DNA from: Dioscorea cayenensis subsp. rotundata | Taxonomy: Eukaryota > Streptophyta > Magnoliopsida > Dioscoreales > Dioscoreaceae | Direction: 5' to 3' | Assembly: GCF_009730915.1 (NCBI RefSeq) | Contig: NC_052486.1 | Coordinates: forward strand, 22,659,589-22,723,588 | DNA: 64,000 nucleotides | Part shown: positions 17,929 to 31,289 of the stretch, in pieces | Position numbering within the stretch: position 1 is the first letter of the stretch | Layout of the letters: each line of letters starts with the position of its first letter | Made by a program: the position numbers and the translations under genes | Notes under the pieces: generated by a model | Told to the model about the DNA's origin: nothing | Database searches by the model: none | What the model saw: the letters and a program-made list of their open reading frames with translations, nothing else

Positions 17929-19130
17929 GCCGGTTGGGAGATTAGTTAACTCCCACATGTGATTTCGAATAATAGCACTTAGTTCATCATTCATGGCAGC
18001 TTGTCATTCATCATGCTTCACAGTGTCTTCATATGAAGTGGGATCTGAGACCGAAAGAACAAGGTTGCATGTGTTATATATATCAATGTGAGTTCTATAT
18101 CTTGTTTGAGAGTCAGTATCACCAGAGATGTTGCATGAAGACGTATAGTGATCAAGTAAAGCTGTAGAATTGCTTGATGTTGATTTCTCTAGATGGTCTT
18201 GAATTGTGTTGACAGTAATGAACTCAGGGACTCCATCAACATGTGCCTTGGGCCAGTCAAACATTTATGTTGACTTTGACTCTTCTGGTCACAGGATCAA
18301 AGAGCTTATACCCCTTTGTTTCTTCGCAATAGCCTATGAACACATATCTGTGAGTTTTGGGATCTAGTTTTTGGCGGTTCTGAGAATCAACTAGTGTATG
18401 AACCACACAACCAAACACACGGAGGTGTCCCACTCAAGGCTTCTGCCCAAAGACAGCTTCATAGGGAGTCATTGCACCAATTGCACTACAAGATGAATGG
18501 TTTCAAATATATAGGCCAATACGGATGAGAATCCATTCTTCAAGTCCATGTTGAATAACATAGGGAGCGCTAGCATCTTGTACACGAAGTTCTTCAGTTG
18601 CTTCTTCATCCTGCCCCCCCTTCAGTAAATCCATTCTCAACAATGTTCCATAGCTTCGTAGATTTAAACATAGTCTTCATCTTCAAACACCAGAGGTTGA
18701 AGTTGTCCCCTTTGAATATTGGTACAGGAGTCTGAGATGAGCTACCAGCATCTGCTATGATTGTCCAAGCTCTGATACTACTGTTAAAACTTAAAACAAG
18801 AGAATACAACAAACAGATAAAGAAGATAGCAAGAAGAAAGGAGGAGATGAAGATGGAACTCTCTATGGAACTATTGCCTGACTTGCTTGAAATTCAAATG
18901 AAACTTACAAGAGTCAATATAGACCCATGTGACTGACACAGTACACAAAACATTAATAACATAGTTCCCAATACAAATCAACTAGGATAATAAGATAACC
19001 ATACACATCAGTACCGCATATGCACATACTAACTATTAAGGGAACTAGAGACCTCTTAGTACCCAGCAGTGTGTTCATCTGAGAAGCACATCAACATATC
19101 CAACATGTTGATTTGAGTAGCACATCAGCA
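17929..19130 (-). mobile_element. Truncated Copia LTR retrotransposon inside the plastid insertion
   Basis: Minus-strand remnant. The 5' LTR occupies about 19130-18785, starting TGCTGATGTGC and ending near TTTTAACA. It is followed by a primer-binding site of the TATCAGAGC type, complementary to initiator tRNA-Met. A gag segment follows (KGDNFNLWCLKMKTMF, about 18770-18610). The coding sequence then jumps to the integrase C-terminal region (KLDPKTHRYVFIGYCEETKG, about 18410-18310) and stops at the beginning of reverse transcriptase (MNDELSAIIRNHMWELTN). An internal deletion near the C-run at 18612-18617 removed the zinc knuckle, protease and most of integrase, and no 3' LTR remains. The element joins plastid-derived DNA directly on both sides. 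Confidence 0.75.
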
Positions 19131-19455
19131 GAATAAAACTATCACTATATTTTTTTTCTTTTACTACTTCTTCCAAGCACAAAATAACTCCAAGGTGTTG
19201 TGGGTTTTTTTCTACCAATGGGGGCTCTTCCTTCACCGCCCCCATGGGGATGGTCTACAGGGTTCATAACTACTCCTCTTACTACATGGCTCTTACCTAT
19301 CCAACACTTAGATCTGGCTCTACCCAAACTTTTTTGATTCACTCCTACATTACCCACTTGTCTGACTATTGCTGAGTAGTTTTTGGATATCAAACAGACC
19401 ACCCTAGATGGTAATCTTAATGTGGCCGATTTACTCTCTTTTGCATGACACATTA
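19131..19455 (-). pseudogene. rpl2: Plastid rpl2 (ribosomal protein uL2) fragment, nuclear copy
   Basis: The open frame encodes the C-terminal half of plastid ribosomal protein L2: [35 protein letters not shown] and [12 protein letters not shown] are textbook plastid uL2. Substitutions absent from plastid copies as I know them (WIGKSH for [15 protein letters not shown] for GYPALGRRS) and loss of the N-terminal half show a decaying nuclear plastid insertion. The 3' end reads through AAATATAGTGATAGTTTTAT and is then interrupted by the Copia LTR at 19130. It has no initiation context and is not a functional gene. Confidence 0.88.
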
Positions 19456-19675
19456 TCGGCTAAATTGGTAATTTCATCTCACATTCTAACATAAAATTTT
19501 GACATTAGATCATTAAAAATAGTTCAAAATTTCTCAGGTGATCATGCCCTCGTCAAAAAGTTTGGTGCGCTATCAAAAAATTTTCCATATATATCTTTAT
19601 CCCAGTCCAGCGGAGCACCAGACCGGGGCCTTTATAAACTCCGCGGGTTTGACCCCCAAACCCGATAACGCAGCG

Positions 19676-22600
19676 ATGCTCCCGTTCGAGGAGCAAATCT
19701 TATCGGATCTTCTCGAGGATCCGCACGGCGGCCTCGTCGTCGTCTCCGCCGGCCTCCCCCTCCACTCCATCGCCGCCTCTCTCCTCATCGTCCACCACTC
19801 CTCCTCCGGCTCCATCCTCTTCCTTTCCGCCTCCGACTCCCAGAAATCCTCCGTTCTCCAGTCCCTTCAACGCCTCCAAGACCCTAACCCTAACCCTAAC
19901 CTCCCTTCTGAGCTCGCCGGAGACCTACCCGGGAACCAACGTGCCGCTCTATACTCCAGTGGCGCTGCCTTTTTCGTCACCGCCCGCGTCCTCATCGCTG
20001 ACCTCCTCTTCCCCCGTGCTCCCCCTGGCTCCATCTCCTCCCTCATTATCCTCAACGCTCATCGCCTCTCTGACACCTCGCCTGAGGCCTTCATTGCACG
20101 CCTTCTCCGCCGGCACTCCCCTCGCGCCTCCGTTGTTGCCTTCTCTGATCGCCCCCTTCCTCTCTCGTCTGGGTTCTCTAAGCCGGAGCGCATTTTGAAG
20201 TCTCTTTATATTAAGAAGCTTCATCTTTGGCCGAGGTTTCATGTCCTTGTGTCGGCGGATCTTGAGAAGGATCCCCCGGAGGTGGTTGATGTGAGAGTCC
20301 CGATGACGGCCGCTATGAAGGGGGTGCAGAGCGCGGCGCTGGAGGCGATGGGGGCGTGTCTGAGGGAGCTGAGGCGGACGAATAAGGTTGATGTTGATGA
20401 CCTCACTGTGGAGAATGGGTTGTTCAAGTCGTTTGATGAGATTGTTAGGCAGCAACTTGATCCCATTTGGCATACTCTTGGGAAGAAGACCAAGCAGCTG
20501 GTGAATGATCTCAAGACGCTCAGAAAGCTGGTGGATTATCTTGTTAGGTGAAAAATTTTCCATCTTTTTGCTACCTATCTTTTGAAAAAGCTCATTGCAA
20601 AATAGTTGGGCTTTTTGATTTGTGATTGGTCATCTTCGTCAATCAATCTGATTTTGCTTCATTCTGATATCAAAATGACTTGATTCTTTGATGAGCTTTA
20701 GTATGTCTCATTCTAGACTAAGTGAAGAATGGTGGTTTTGATGGAATTTGGAGCAGGTATGATGCTGTAACATTTCTGAAATACTTGGACACACTTAGAG
20801 TCTCAGAGGGAGGTAAATCGATCTGGATTTATGCAGAGTCAAGTTATAAGATATTTGAGTTTGCAAAAAAGCGGGTTTATCACGTGTTGCGAGCAGATGG
20901 TTCAAAGATCAGCATGAATAGTAAGAGTGCTGCAAACAAGAAAAGGAGGGTGAATGATGATAATAATAAGAACAGAGGTGGTACATTATCTGTACTCGTT
21001 TCATTTTTCCTGAACCATTCATGACTTATTCCGTATTAATCCTAAAAGTTACACTTACATTGGAATATTTGATGGTCAGAAAATGAGGCATCTTGTTCTG
21101 ATGGCGGGAAGGGCCACATAAACAGTGGTGTAATGTTGGAGGAAGTTTTGGAAGAAGCACCTAAATGGAAGGTGTTAAGAGTGAGTGAGTGATTAATAAG
21201 CTTTTCTTAATGTGACTGCATTGATTGCATTTATCAATGATCAATGACAGGTTCAGTTCTTGATGGAAAACGGCTTTGTTTTGTTTATGTTTTTAATCCA
21301 ATATATTTGGAATTATGTGTATTAGGAATTATTGGAAGAGATAGAAGAAGAGCGAAGAAAAGTAGCTTTGTCAAGAGAAGATGAACTTGGGATTGAAGAT
21401 ACTGGAGAAGATACTGGTATTGTAATGGTAGCTTGCAAAGATGAGAGATCATGCTTGCAATTAGAAGCCTGCATCACAAAAGGCCCACACCAAGTATGTT
21501 ATATCTTTAAACTTTTTAATTTCAAATCCTTTCTTAACTATGTTGAACTGCAGCATAATTTTCTTCTGTCGAGTAGTATCTTTCAAACAAATATATGTTT
21601 CAGCTTTACGCTATATATTTTCTGGTTTTGTTATTTGACTCCAGTGGGTAAATGTGCATTTTCTCAAACATCATTCCTCAAATATAAAATATTTTCTTGT
21701 CTAGGCTTTAACAGCATTTTACATTGAATTTACTTTCATGTTAACTGCTCATGCCCTAGTTAGTGAATGTATAGTATAGATCACTATTTTTTATTTTATC
21801 TGGATAGGTTATGCGAGAAGAATGGGGGAAATACTTATTGGGTAAGGCTGAACTGCATGGCCTACAAAAGCGTAGTAAGAAGAAAAATCAAGAACCTAAG
21901 GGCTTTGGCATACTGAATGGAGAGGTTGCTAATGGCCCTTATGAAAATACTGACCCAAGCAGCATATCAAAGCTTGAAAATGATGCCCTTTTGGCTGCAG
22001 CATCAGAGATCAGCCATCTAGCAAGTGAAGAAATTAGTGTTGGGGATGGCTCTGACCCATGTGCAACAAGAGGGAGGTCTAGAAAATGTAGAGGTAGAGG
22101 AAGAGGGAGGTCCAAGAAAGCTTCCAGTAAGGGTCAGACTCCTATCAATAGACACAAAAACCCTGGTGATGATAAAGTGATTGGTAAAGGATGTTCCGCA
22201 ATTGAAATTCAAGGTGCTGAGAAAGACACAGAAGATGCTACTGATTTGGAGGAAAGGTCTTTACTAGATGCATCAACTGATAAAGCTGTTCTGCGAAGGC
22301 ATTCCAAAGATCATGATATTTCAGAGTCCGTTTGCGCAAAGCCACTTCCTCCTGTGCAGTTTTACGCCTTAGAAAGTGATAAACATATTCTTGATGTCTG
22401 GAAGCCATCTGCAATTGTTGTTTACCACCCTGACATTGCCTTTGTCAGGGAAATTGAAGTCTATAAGGCAGAAAATCCCTCTAGGAAGTTGAAAGTCTAT
22501 TTTCTGTTTTATGAAGATTCCACTGAGGTGCAGAAATTTGAGGCAAGCATTCGCCGGGAGAATGCAGCATTTGAATCTTTGATCAGGCAGAAATCTTTGA

Positions 22601-24790
22601 TGATGATTCCTGTTGATCAGGTTTGGCCTTGCTGCCTCTACTATCTGTTGTTGAATCCTGTTGATCATAGTTGCTCTGGTTTGATTTAGATCCACATTAG
22701 TGTAGTTTTTGCAGTTTTTTGCTTCAGAGATAATGCAATTTGTTGTCTTGGCAGGTTATTTGCTGGTAATACAATTGGTTATATAATTTATTAAACTTGG
22801 ATTTCTTTTCAGGATGGGAGATGTATTGGTTTAAAATCTTCCAGCGAGCCTGACCTTCATGGTTTACAAAATTCACAGACTAGAAAGGCAGGTGGTAGAA
22901 AGACGGTTGAGAAAGAAATGCAGGTGGATGTTAAGGAAAAAAAAACTCGTGTAGTTTGTAGTTCTATACAAGTTTATGGACATAGAAATATTAAATCTTT
23001 CTCAATCAATTGTGGTACAGGTTATAGTGGACATGAGGGAGTTTATGAGTAGCCTTCCCAATGTTCTACACCAAAAGGGCATGCGAATTATACCTGTTAC
23101 TTTAGAAGTCGGAGACTATGTTCTTTCACCAATGATTTGTGTTGAGAGAAAGAGCATTACAGATCTATTTCAGAGCTTTGCATCAGGTCGTCTTTATCAT
23201 CAGGTGGAAACTATGGTACGCTACTACAGGATGCCTGTGCTTCTGATTGAGTTCTCTCATGAAAAGAGCTTTTCATTTCAGGTAGTAAATATCAGGTTTT
23301 TTGAGTTTTAGCGTTTCAGTTGGTAGCAGAATTTTATCCATTAACGATCTTGAGCACATATACATCATGTCCTTGACTGTTGTCTTTATTACTTTTGAAC
23401 AGAATTTTAATAAATGGCCTTAAATTTGACAATATTCTCTGCCACTATTATCTGTGCATTAGAAGTGATGCTTTGCTCTAATATTTATCTGCGGACATAC
23501 TAAATAACATTTTGTGGATTGTTGATTTCTAATATGACTTAGAAGTTTAAACTTGATGCTTCTGTCTCAATGATAAACAAATAAACTGGCTATTTGAACA
23601 TTTTTGCTTATATTGTTATTTGAAAATTCAATTTCTGTACACAAAAGGAGATATGTCTGGAGGATAACAAAATATTCCCTTCATTGGCAAGATAAATATT
23701 TCTCATCATTTTGATTCTTGCATACATACTAGAATTTATTTTGAGATGGGCAAGGACTAGTTTCATCTTTAAGCTGATACATCCAATTTTTTCCTATATG
23801 GAAGAAGAAACTTTTTATCCATCTGCTCGGTCGCCACACGCATATATCTTTCTTCAGGACTGACACATTTTGAAATAAGAACTTGAGAATTTTCATGAAG
23901 CACTGACTTCCTGGTTATTTGTCTCTAGATGGTACTTGGGCAATGAACTCTACATGAAATTTTACCTGTAAAAATGTAACTATTTTGCTGATAGGCAAGG
24001 AAATTAATTAGTGTACATTTTCTTGCAGTCTGCAAATGATATCAGTGATGATGTTTCTCCAACAAGTATTATATCAAAGCTGTCATTGCTCGTTTTACAT
24101 TTCCCCCGCCTACGGCTTGTCTGGTCCCGCAGTGTTCATGCAACAGCAGAAATATTTGCTTCATTGAAGATGAATCAAGATGAACCAGATGAAACTAAAG
24201 CAATAAGAGTTGGTGTACCATCAGAAGATGGAGTCATAGAAAATGATGTAAGGTAAGAAGCATAACCAAGATCAGTATTTTACAAGTGATAAATGAATTA
24301 GACTTCTAACTGTAGAGCATAAATTAATCCATTAGATGTTAAAAGGACGACCTCAAACCCATTACTGAACATTCCCATCAAAATTCATAGGAGCCTCTGA
24401 ATCCCTTTTTAACAGAAATGGATGACAAGTAATTTTAACGTTAAGTTCATTGGAGTAAAGATTTCATTGCACCTCAAGTCATTTGCAATTTCTTTTAAGA
24501 ATGTGTTCTTTCTGTACATAATGTTCTTAATACATGTTCAGTTTGACAAATATTTCACACGATTTAATTTTCTTTCCAGAGCCGAAAATTACAACACATC
24601 TGCTGTTGAATTCTTGAGACGCCTACCCGGTGTGACTGATTCAAATTACCGAGCTCTGATGGATGGATGCAATAGCCTTGCTGAACTCGCTCTTCTTCCT
24701 ATCGAGAGGTTAGCAGAACTGATGGGAGGTCAAAAATTAGCTCGGACATTGAAGGACTTCCTTGACGCAAAGTTTCCCACATTACTGTAA
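19676..24790 (+). CDS. UVH1: DNA repair endonuclease XPF (RAD1/UVH1)
   Basis: Catalytic partner of ERCC1. The XPF-ERCC1 nuclease cuts on the 5' side of UV and bulky lesions in nucleotide excision repair. Nine exons: 19676-20547, 20757-20977, 21080-21180, 21326-21493, 21808-22620, 22813-22923, 23021-23281, 24029-24252 and 24580-24790. All joins are GT-AG and in phase, giving 993 aa with no lesion. Conserved stretches of plant UVH1: [69 protein letters not shown]. The nuclease domain starts [20 protein letters not shown] at about residue 763, with catalytic VERKSITDL at about 803-811. The C-terminal helix-hairpin-helix domain ([12 protein letters not shown]) binds ERCC1 and DNA. Start MLPFEEQIL matches the family; an in-frame ATG at 19538 is less likely. 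Exon 1 is GC-rich, common at the 5' end of monocot genes. Confidence 0.96.
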
Positions 24791-25477
24791 CTCTTTCGAC
24801 TAACAATACTTGATGATGCAGATATCAACCTCGCACTTCCCGGTTTCTACAGATAGTACCGTGGTCGCTGTGGCACAATGCCTATTAGTAATTCATGCGG
24901 CACAAAGATTTTTTTCCCCCATTTTTTCATTGATAATATTGTTAATTTATGTGCCAACAAACTCTGCATTGATGTGCCCTAATTTATCTATGTGCTATTG
25001 AGAAGGATTAAAAGTAGTGAAAGTTTCAGAGTCTATGTGTGTTTTCATGTAAAAGGAATGGTCCATCTTAGTGTTTGAAATTACCTCACTAGACAGTGTA
25101 TGTGATCCACTGGACAATTTAATGTAATAAATTAGTTATAAAAGAGCATTCTATTTTATTTGAATTTATGGTACATAGATAATTAAAAAAAAATCTCCTT
25201 AAAATTTCTATTTACTTCCATTTTTATTTTTATCTTAATCTAAAGGGCCAAATGTGGTAATTTTCAAAGATTTCATTCCTGAAATGCCCTCATGTCCAAA
25301 CTTTGTGGTCATTTTCAGTCCCAAAACGCCCTCGTGTCGCCCACTCTTCCCGCTATACACCTCAAACTTACAAATGATAATGCCCAGAATGCCCCTGCTA
25401 TCCGCCGCCCAAATTTTCCACGCTTCACTATCGTCAGATCTCGATCCCCAATTTTTCCAGCTCTCGAAGCTGCAGCG
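24791..25477. other. UVH1 3' flank and PABPN1 promoter region
   Basis: About 690 bases between two genes on the same strand. The first half is the likely UVH1 3' UTR and terminator region. From about 25240 the sequence becomes GC-richer and is the probable promoter and 5' leader of the PABPN1 gene. No clear TATA box or other gene was seen. Confidence 0.4.
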
Positions 25478-28400
25478 ATGGATCAAGAGCACGAGGTCTA
25501 TGGCGCCGATATCCCCGCCGACGAGCCCTACATGGATGGCGACGATGACGATGGCGACGGTGGTGATCACGATCCCCAAGATTCCTCCGGCACCGAGGTC
25601 TTTCTCCTTTCCCCTTCTCTTTTTCTCTTTTAATTCTTTTTTTAGGTTTTGAGAATGATTTTTTTGGTTGATTTTTGTAGAATATTGAGGATTTGAAGAA
25701 GCGATTGAGGGCCATCGAGGAGGAGACTGATGCTCTTCAGGAGATGCACGACAAGGTCGCCAAAGAAATGGGCGCCCCTGCCTTTGGTATTCATTTAGAT
25801 AGCTTTATATTCCCTTTTGATTGATTTGTCTTATCTTATAATTTGCCGTTATTCTGATTTTCTCTTGATCAAAAAGTGATTTTGAAGTTTTTTTTGGTCT
25901 TGTGGATAAGTCCAGGGTACTTTTTGTTGCTGTTTTTTGTGACTTTTTTGTGCTTTTGTATCATATAAGATGAATCTTCAAGTTCTGCTGCAACCCAAGC
26001 TGAAAAGGAGGAGGTGGATTCTCGTTCAATCTATGTTGGTAATGTAAGTTTCTTTGTCCCTTGTTCTTCAATTCCTTGATTTTGATGATGTAAGTTCATT
26101 TGCCATGTAGATTTATGCTTAAATGTAACCTATACTAGTGAGGCATCATGTGTGCACAAATTTTCTTTTTGAAGCTTGAATGGGATTGAATCTTCAAGAG
26201 TGAGTGCACGGTTATATATTTTGGTGCATTAGGTTTGGTATGGAAGAAGCTAATAGTGAAAAAAGTTGCAACCTTATCTAACGGGCCAATTATGCATGAA
26301 AATATTCTTTTATAAGCTTGAGTGGGTTTGAGTCCACAAAGATTGTGCAAAAGTGTATGTTTCAGATCATTAGTTTGGTTTAGAGAAGTGAATTGTGAGA
26401 AGGATAGATCATTTATTTGTCTGCTTATGGTTGAAGCATTTGGGCAAACATTGTGGGCTTGTTTCTCCCTCGCACACACACACACACGCACCCAAAAAAA
26501 AGGAGGGAGACAGAAAAATAACTAGACTGTTTTAAGAGTAGCACAGGGGGAGGGGCCTGGAAATGGTTTTTCTCATGGGTTGGAACCCAAACTTTCCATT
26601 ATATGCTGGAACATGTATATATTGACAAGTATACTTGATCAGCTCATTATCTTTTCCTTACGTTTTCATTGATATGTCTAAAACCAGCCTTGCATATGTT
26701 CCCTCCTTTTTGTAGGTCGTTATATGTCTTATTGTTTTTTCATTTAATAATTACTAGAAGTCACTTACATAACCAAATTTAATTGCTTGATTTCACTTTT
26801 TTTTTGGAAATTTAATATTTTTTTAATATAAGTAGAGTTCCTTACATGTGTTGTTGTGTTCAATGATTTATGAGCAATTAAGACGAAAGTTTCAAAACAT
26901 TCCTTTTCTTAGTTGGATGATTAAATTTCCATACTTCCATTAAACTATCAGTTAGTCAAGTTTATTATTTTGCTATATTATAAATTTAGAATCTAACATT
27001 GTTGTTTTTTCTCTGTCATCCTTCTAAGTATGGGTTCTTTTACAATTTCTTCACTCATAAATATTTCATCACACCATCACATAAATGAGAGTTGAACATG
27101 ATTAATCTATTCATTTCCAAGACTAGAAAGGAACTTTGAACTCTACCAAGTTATAGGCACCTTTTTTTCCCTTGTCATTGCTAGTTCAAGAATACTTATT
27201 AGAATAACTAATAGCCCTGCATTGGTGAAATAGTAAGTTTGAACTTGAATATGCAAGTCCGGTCTCCTACTCTATTAGCTTAAATTTGTGGGTTTAATTG
27301 GGCCCATACAATCTGTTTGTATACATTTAATATGGTAATTGGTTTGTTAAAATAGACCAACTCATAGAGGGGTGAATTCAAGTAACTAATAATCCCACAT
27401 TGATTAAGTGGTAAGTTTGACTTGAATATGTTAAGTTTGGGTCTCTCATCTTATCAACCTAAGCTTGTGGGCTGAATTGGAATATGCAATGCTGGTTTAG
27501 TTTGCATCTAACAACATGTTTTAACAATACTCACTAATTTATTTCAGGTAGATTATGGGTGCACCCCAGAGGAAGTCCAGCAGCATTTTCAGTCTTGTGG
27601 GACAGTTAACAGAGTGACAATTCTAGCTGATAAATTTGGCCAACCTAAGGGATTTGCCTATGTGGAATTTGTTGAAGTTGATGCTGTTCAGAATGCTATC
27701 CTACTAAATGAATCAGAATTGCATGGACGCCAATTAAAGGTTCTCAATTGTTGAATGAAAACCTTTTACTCTAACTTAACATACCTAATTTTCTGTTTGT
27801 TTATTTACTTTTCTTTTTGCAGGTCTCAGCTAAAAGAACCAATATTCCTGGAATGAAGCAATATAGGGGGCGTCGGCCAAATCCATACATGGGTTTTCGA
27901 TCACGAAGGCCTTTCATGCCAGCTCCCTATCCCTCATTTGGATATGGGTATGAAATATTTTCTTTAAACTTTTTAGTTCCTTGTTTATGTAGGCCTGACA
28001 AAGGAATACTGATGGGTGATTTTATGATCTTTCTATCACTAATCAATCAGTTTTATTTCTTTGACTTCTATTTTTTTATTCATTTATGGAAGATTATGAA
28101 GAAATAAGAACTTTTTACGAGCTTCAGTTTTTAAGAAAAGATTTGAATGATATTCAATATAGATAGGACTCATTGCTCTCCCCATTTTTCTGTCCTAGTG
28201 GAAATGTGCATCATCTCATACGGTAGAAACAATTTGAAAAATTCTTGATGGTTTTCTTTCCAAGGTTATCCCTAGTCTCTAAGGCTAACTGATGATATGC
28301 TTGTAAGTTATCAATTGTCAGGGTTTTACAAAATCTGTATATTTGAAATCAGGCTCCAGTCTATCTTCAGGTTTAAACAAACTATTATAAATTTATAATG

Positions 28401-28854
28401 TGTTGGCATTATTACTACATTGTAGATAGTCATTGATATTCGCTTCTGTTTAGATTCAAGCTTGAAAAGCATTCAACCGATCTACCGACAGATTGTAGTG
28501 CAGACTTTGAGAAAATGGAAATGGTTTTGCCAGACATGCATGAGAAGAGCTCTAAGAATTGCTCAATGAAATGTCTATTAGATGTGCAGTGAAACACATA
28601 TGCATGCATGAAAGGTGTTGCATATAAAACGAGACATATGCATGTGCCATGTTTTACTACACATTCTAGATTCTAATCCATACAAGAACATATAAAGCAT
28701 TCCTTGTGGTTTCTGCCCAATTTGGCTACTGGTTTTGCCACATTATGCACCATTGCACTGTTAAAATTTAAAACTGACACTTTATGTTCCGTCTTTTATA
28801 TGCAGCAAGGCTCCAAGGTTCAGGAGGCCTATGCGCTACAGGCCATATTTTTGA
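25478..28854 (+). CDS. PABN: Nuclear polyadenylate-binding protein (PABPN1 type)
   Basis: Nuclear poly(A)-binding protein that stimulates poly(A) polymerase and sets tail length. Six exons: 25478-25597, 25681-25786, 25970-26043, 27548-27739, 27823-27947 and 28806-28854. All are in phase, giving 221 aa, close to the plant family length. Order of features: an acidic N-terminus (DDDDGDGGD), a coiled coil of about residues 41-71 ([20 protein letters not shown]), one RRM from about residue 94 with RNP2 SIYVGNVDY and RNP1 KGFAYVEF, and an Arg-rich C-terminus ([19 protein letters not shown]) ending [10 protein letters not shown]. That Arg-rich tail is the usual site of Arg methylation in this family. 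Intron 3 (1.5 kb) carries a dispersed repeat. No lesions were seen. Confidence 0.95.
27180..27490. repeat. Two related copies of a dispersed repeat in PABPN1 intron 3
   Basis: Copies at about 27195-27310 and 27375-27485 share AACTAATAxxCCxxCATTG, AGTGGTAAGTTTGA-like and CTTGAATATG blocks, a TCTC-rich spot and a GTGGGxTxAATTGG end. A third, diverged copy (AACTAATAGTCCTACATCAA) lies near 43370-43470. It resembles the end of a plant LTR, but no internal domain was seen, so the family is not assigned. Confidence 0.5.
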
Positions 28855-31289
28855 GATCTCCATGTTATATGTTTGGCCATGTCATGGAATTATCCAGCTT
28901 ATACACTCTGTTTCACTAATTGTGTTTCTTAAAAGCTGGACAGATGTGAGAACATCGACGCATTCTCGCATCACTTGTATTATCTTAGTTTTCATGATCA
29001 AACAGCATGCAACAAAACCAGCAAACATCACTGAATTCACTCTTTTGAACAATGAGAGAAGACAGGATTGAGCATCAAGCCAGATACAAAAGTTTGGTAA
29101 TAATACATTGATGTTTTAGCAACCGGAAGACTGATGATTAGTGATAATGATTGTGTAGTTTGATCATTTGTTTTGTGAATTGAGGATCAATTGCTCATCA
29201 TGTTTAAGTTATGCCTACTTAACTACTGAATCTCCAGATTAAGGATCTCATTCTGTTGTTGTTGTTGTTTGTATTTATGCAAAAACTTGGTAGGTTGAAT
29301 TGTAACAGTTATTAAAACTGATTGGAAGTTTATTATGCTAAAGTTTATGTGAAACTTAAATATTTGCTCAAGTTGGTGCTTTTTTGTATTAACAGTTATT
29401 AATTTTTTTTAAAGAAGAAAAAAAAAAAACAAAATCTAAAAAGCTGGCAGTTTGGATGTGCTTGAGCTCATGACTGGTCCAAACTAACTGAAGAGAGCAT
29501 TGGATTCTTTCAGTGGAAACAGCACTTGAACACATTCCAACATTCCAGTTTGCAAAATTTAATGATAAAAAGTCTTCCCACTTTGAAAGCTATGAACTTT
29601 AAACAGCTTAAAAAAGGACATAAAAATTATTAAAAAAAAAAATCAAAAACAAAACACAAAACACAAAGAAGAAGCCTATCATTCAAGGCATGCATGCATC
29701 TTATTAGCTGCATAGCACCTAAACCAAATATTCCTTTTTTGTGGTCCTTAAACATTGCTCTATAATTATAAAAACACACACTCTTTACTTAGTTTTTTTT
29801 TTCTACAGTACTTTTTCATGTATGAAAGAATGAGATGAGAGGTTGTCATTCCCTGCCTTTATTCTTCTCTTGACTCAGTCCTTGCTTTTGACTAACAATA
29901 AGGATATCCCTTCCCTTTCTAGGCTTCTATTCCCATGCTACACTATTACTAAACTTATATATATATATGTAATGAATGAACATTGTTTATTTTGTTTATT
30001 TTCATTACTTTTATATGGTTGTTTTATATATATATATGAAGAGAGGGATAAAGTATTTAAAAACTATTTCTTAGGATCCTTCTCCACCAATGAAAAAAAT
30101 TTCATGCCTTTTAGACCAAGGACCCCAGTGTTAAGTGTCCCCTACTTGCTCATAGCCTTAGGCCTACATTCTTGTATGTGTTTGTAGGTGTTTTTTTTTC
30201 GTGATAATATAATTTGTATCAATGAGTTTAATCACTCATTCAATTGCTAGTTAAAACTACATTCTTGATAGATTTTAATATATAAAAATAATAAATATAA
30301 AAAAAGAGAGAAAATTGAAGAAGCTTATGATGAATGATTAGAATTTAATGATTAGAATTTTCTCTCTTGTTTTTTTACATTTATTACCAAGTTTAGTACA
30401 TATATATATAAAATAAAATAAAAAAATATGAGAGGCAGGAAACAAAAGACACAGTACTTGCTTTATACAAGCATGGCAAGTACTGCATGTCATTTATCAA
30501 TTAAAAAAGAAAATTATAAATAAAACAGGACAAGCATGTCATGAGATTTCACTATGTACCAAAATAACTTCTCTAATTGAAGTTATAAATATGAAAAAGA
30601 TAAGGTTTGACCCTGTTCCAGTGATGCTACTATGCAAGTGGAGGAAAGATAATTAATTAATTAATTTTTTTTTCCTCTTTTTTCTTTTTTTTTTTTAGAA
30701 AGAAAAAAAGAAAAGCACTAGTGTGAACCTTTGGTTAGTGTTTGAGTGAATGATTTAAGAGAACTTTAAGATGTGGGAATGGCATTGGTTGCATCAATTA
30801 TAAGGTGCTCTTCTTTCTTGTTATGGCAGACCACCTTTTTCTAATTTGGAGGAACTAACCTTTTGACATCATTTTTCTCTCTTAAATCTATGTTTGATTG
30901 CAAGTATTTAAATCTTTTTTGATTTGGTGTATCCACCTTCAAAATTATTTTATATATATACACACACACATACATATGGAAGGGTTGACATAAAAATATT
31001 TTGATAATAAATAAATTATTTAAATTATTGGTATATTAAACAAGTGGTTTTGAGTTGAATTCTTATCTATATATATATGGGTACCTCTTTGGATTGGTTA
31101 AGAACCTATGATTATTGGGAGACCAGTGGTTCGATGTGGTATGATGGGTCAAAGAAAAAAAAAATGAACTTAAATTATTTTGATGTTGAATGCCATATTA
31201 CTTACTTATATTTCACTGTAATAAGGTAATTTAAAATATTAACACTTCTTGAAATATTGATTAAATTAAAGCTAAAAATTATTTTTTAT
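28855..31289. other. Gene-poor AT-rich region after PABPN1
   Basis: Probable PABPN1 3' UTR to about 29350, containing a (GTT)n run at 29257-29270. Then AT-rich DNA with (TA)n tracts near 29958-29970, 30025-30038, 30401-30412 and 30951-30960. The open frame near 29843 has no recognisable motif. No gene was seen. Confidence 0.5.

Noticed and set aside
18004-18264. Open frame on the minus strand that could be called a gene
   Set aside because: It is a shifted frame of the Copia integrase-to-RT region; the meaningful frame reads KLDPKTHRYVFIGYCEETKG just before it.
19941-20563. Several long frames within UVH1 exon 1
   Set aside because: They are open because of the high GC content of exon 1; only the frame from 19676 matches XPF and splices in phase.
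25235-25715. Overlapping open frames on both strands at the PABPN1 5' end
   Set aside because: They are shadows of the GC-rich acidic first exon; only the plus frame from 25478 joins the RRM exons.
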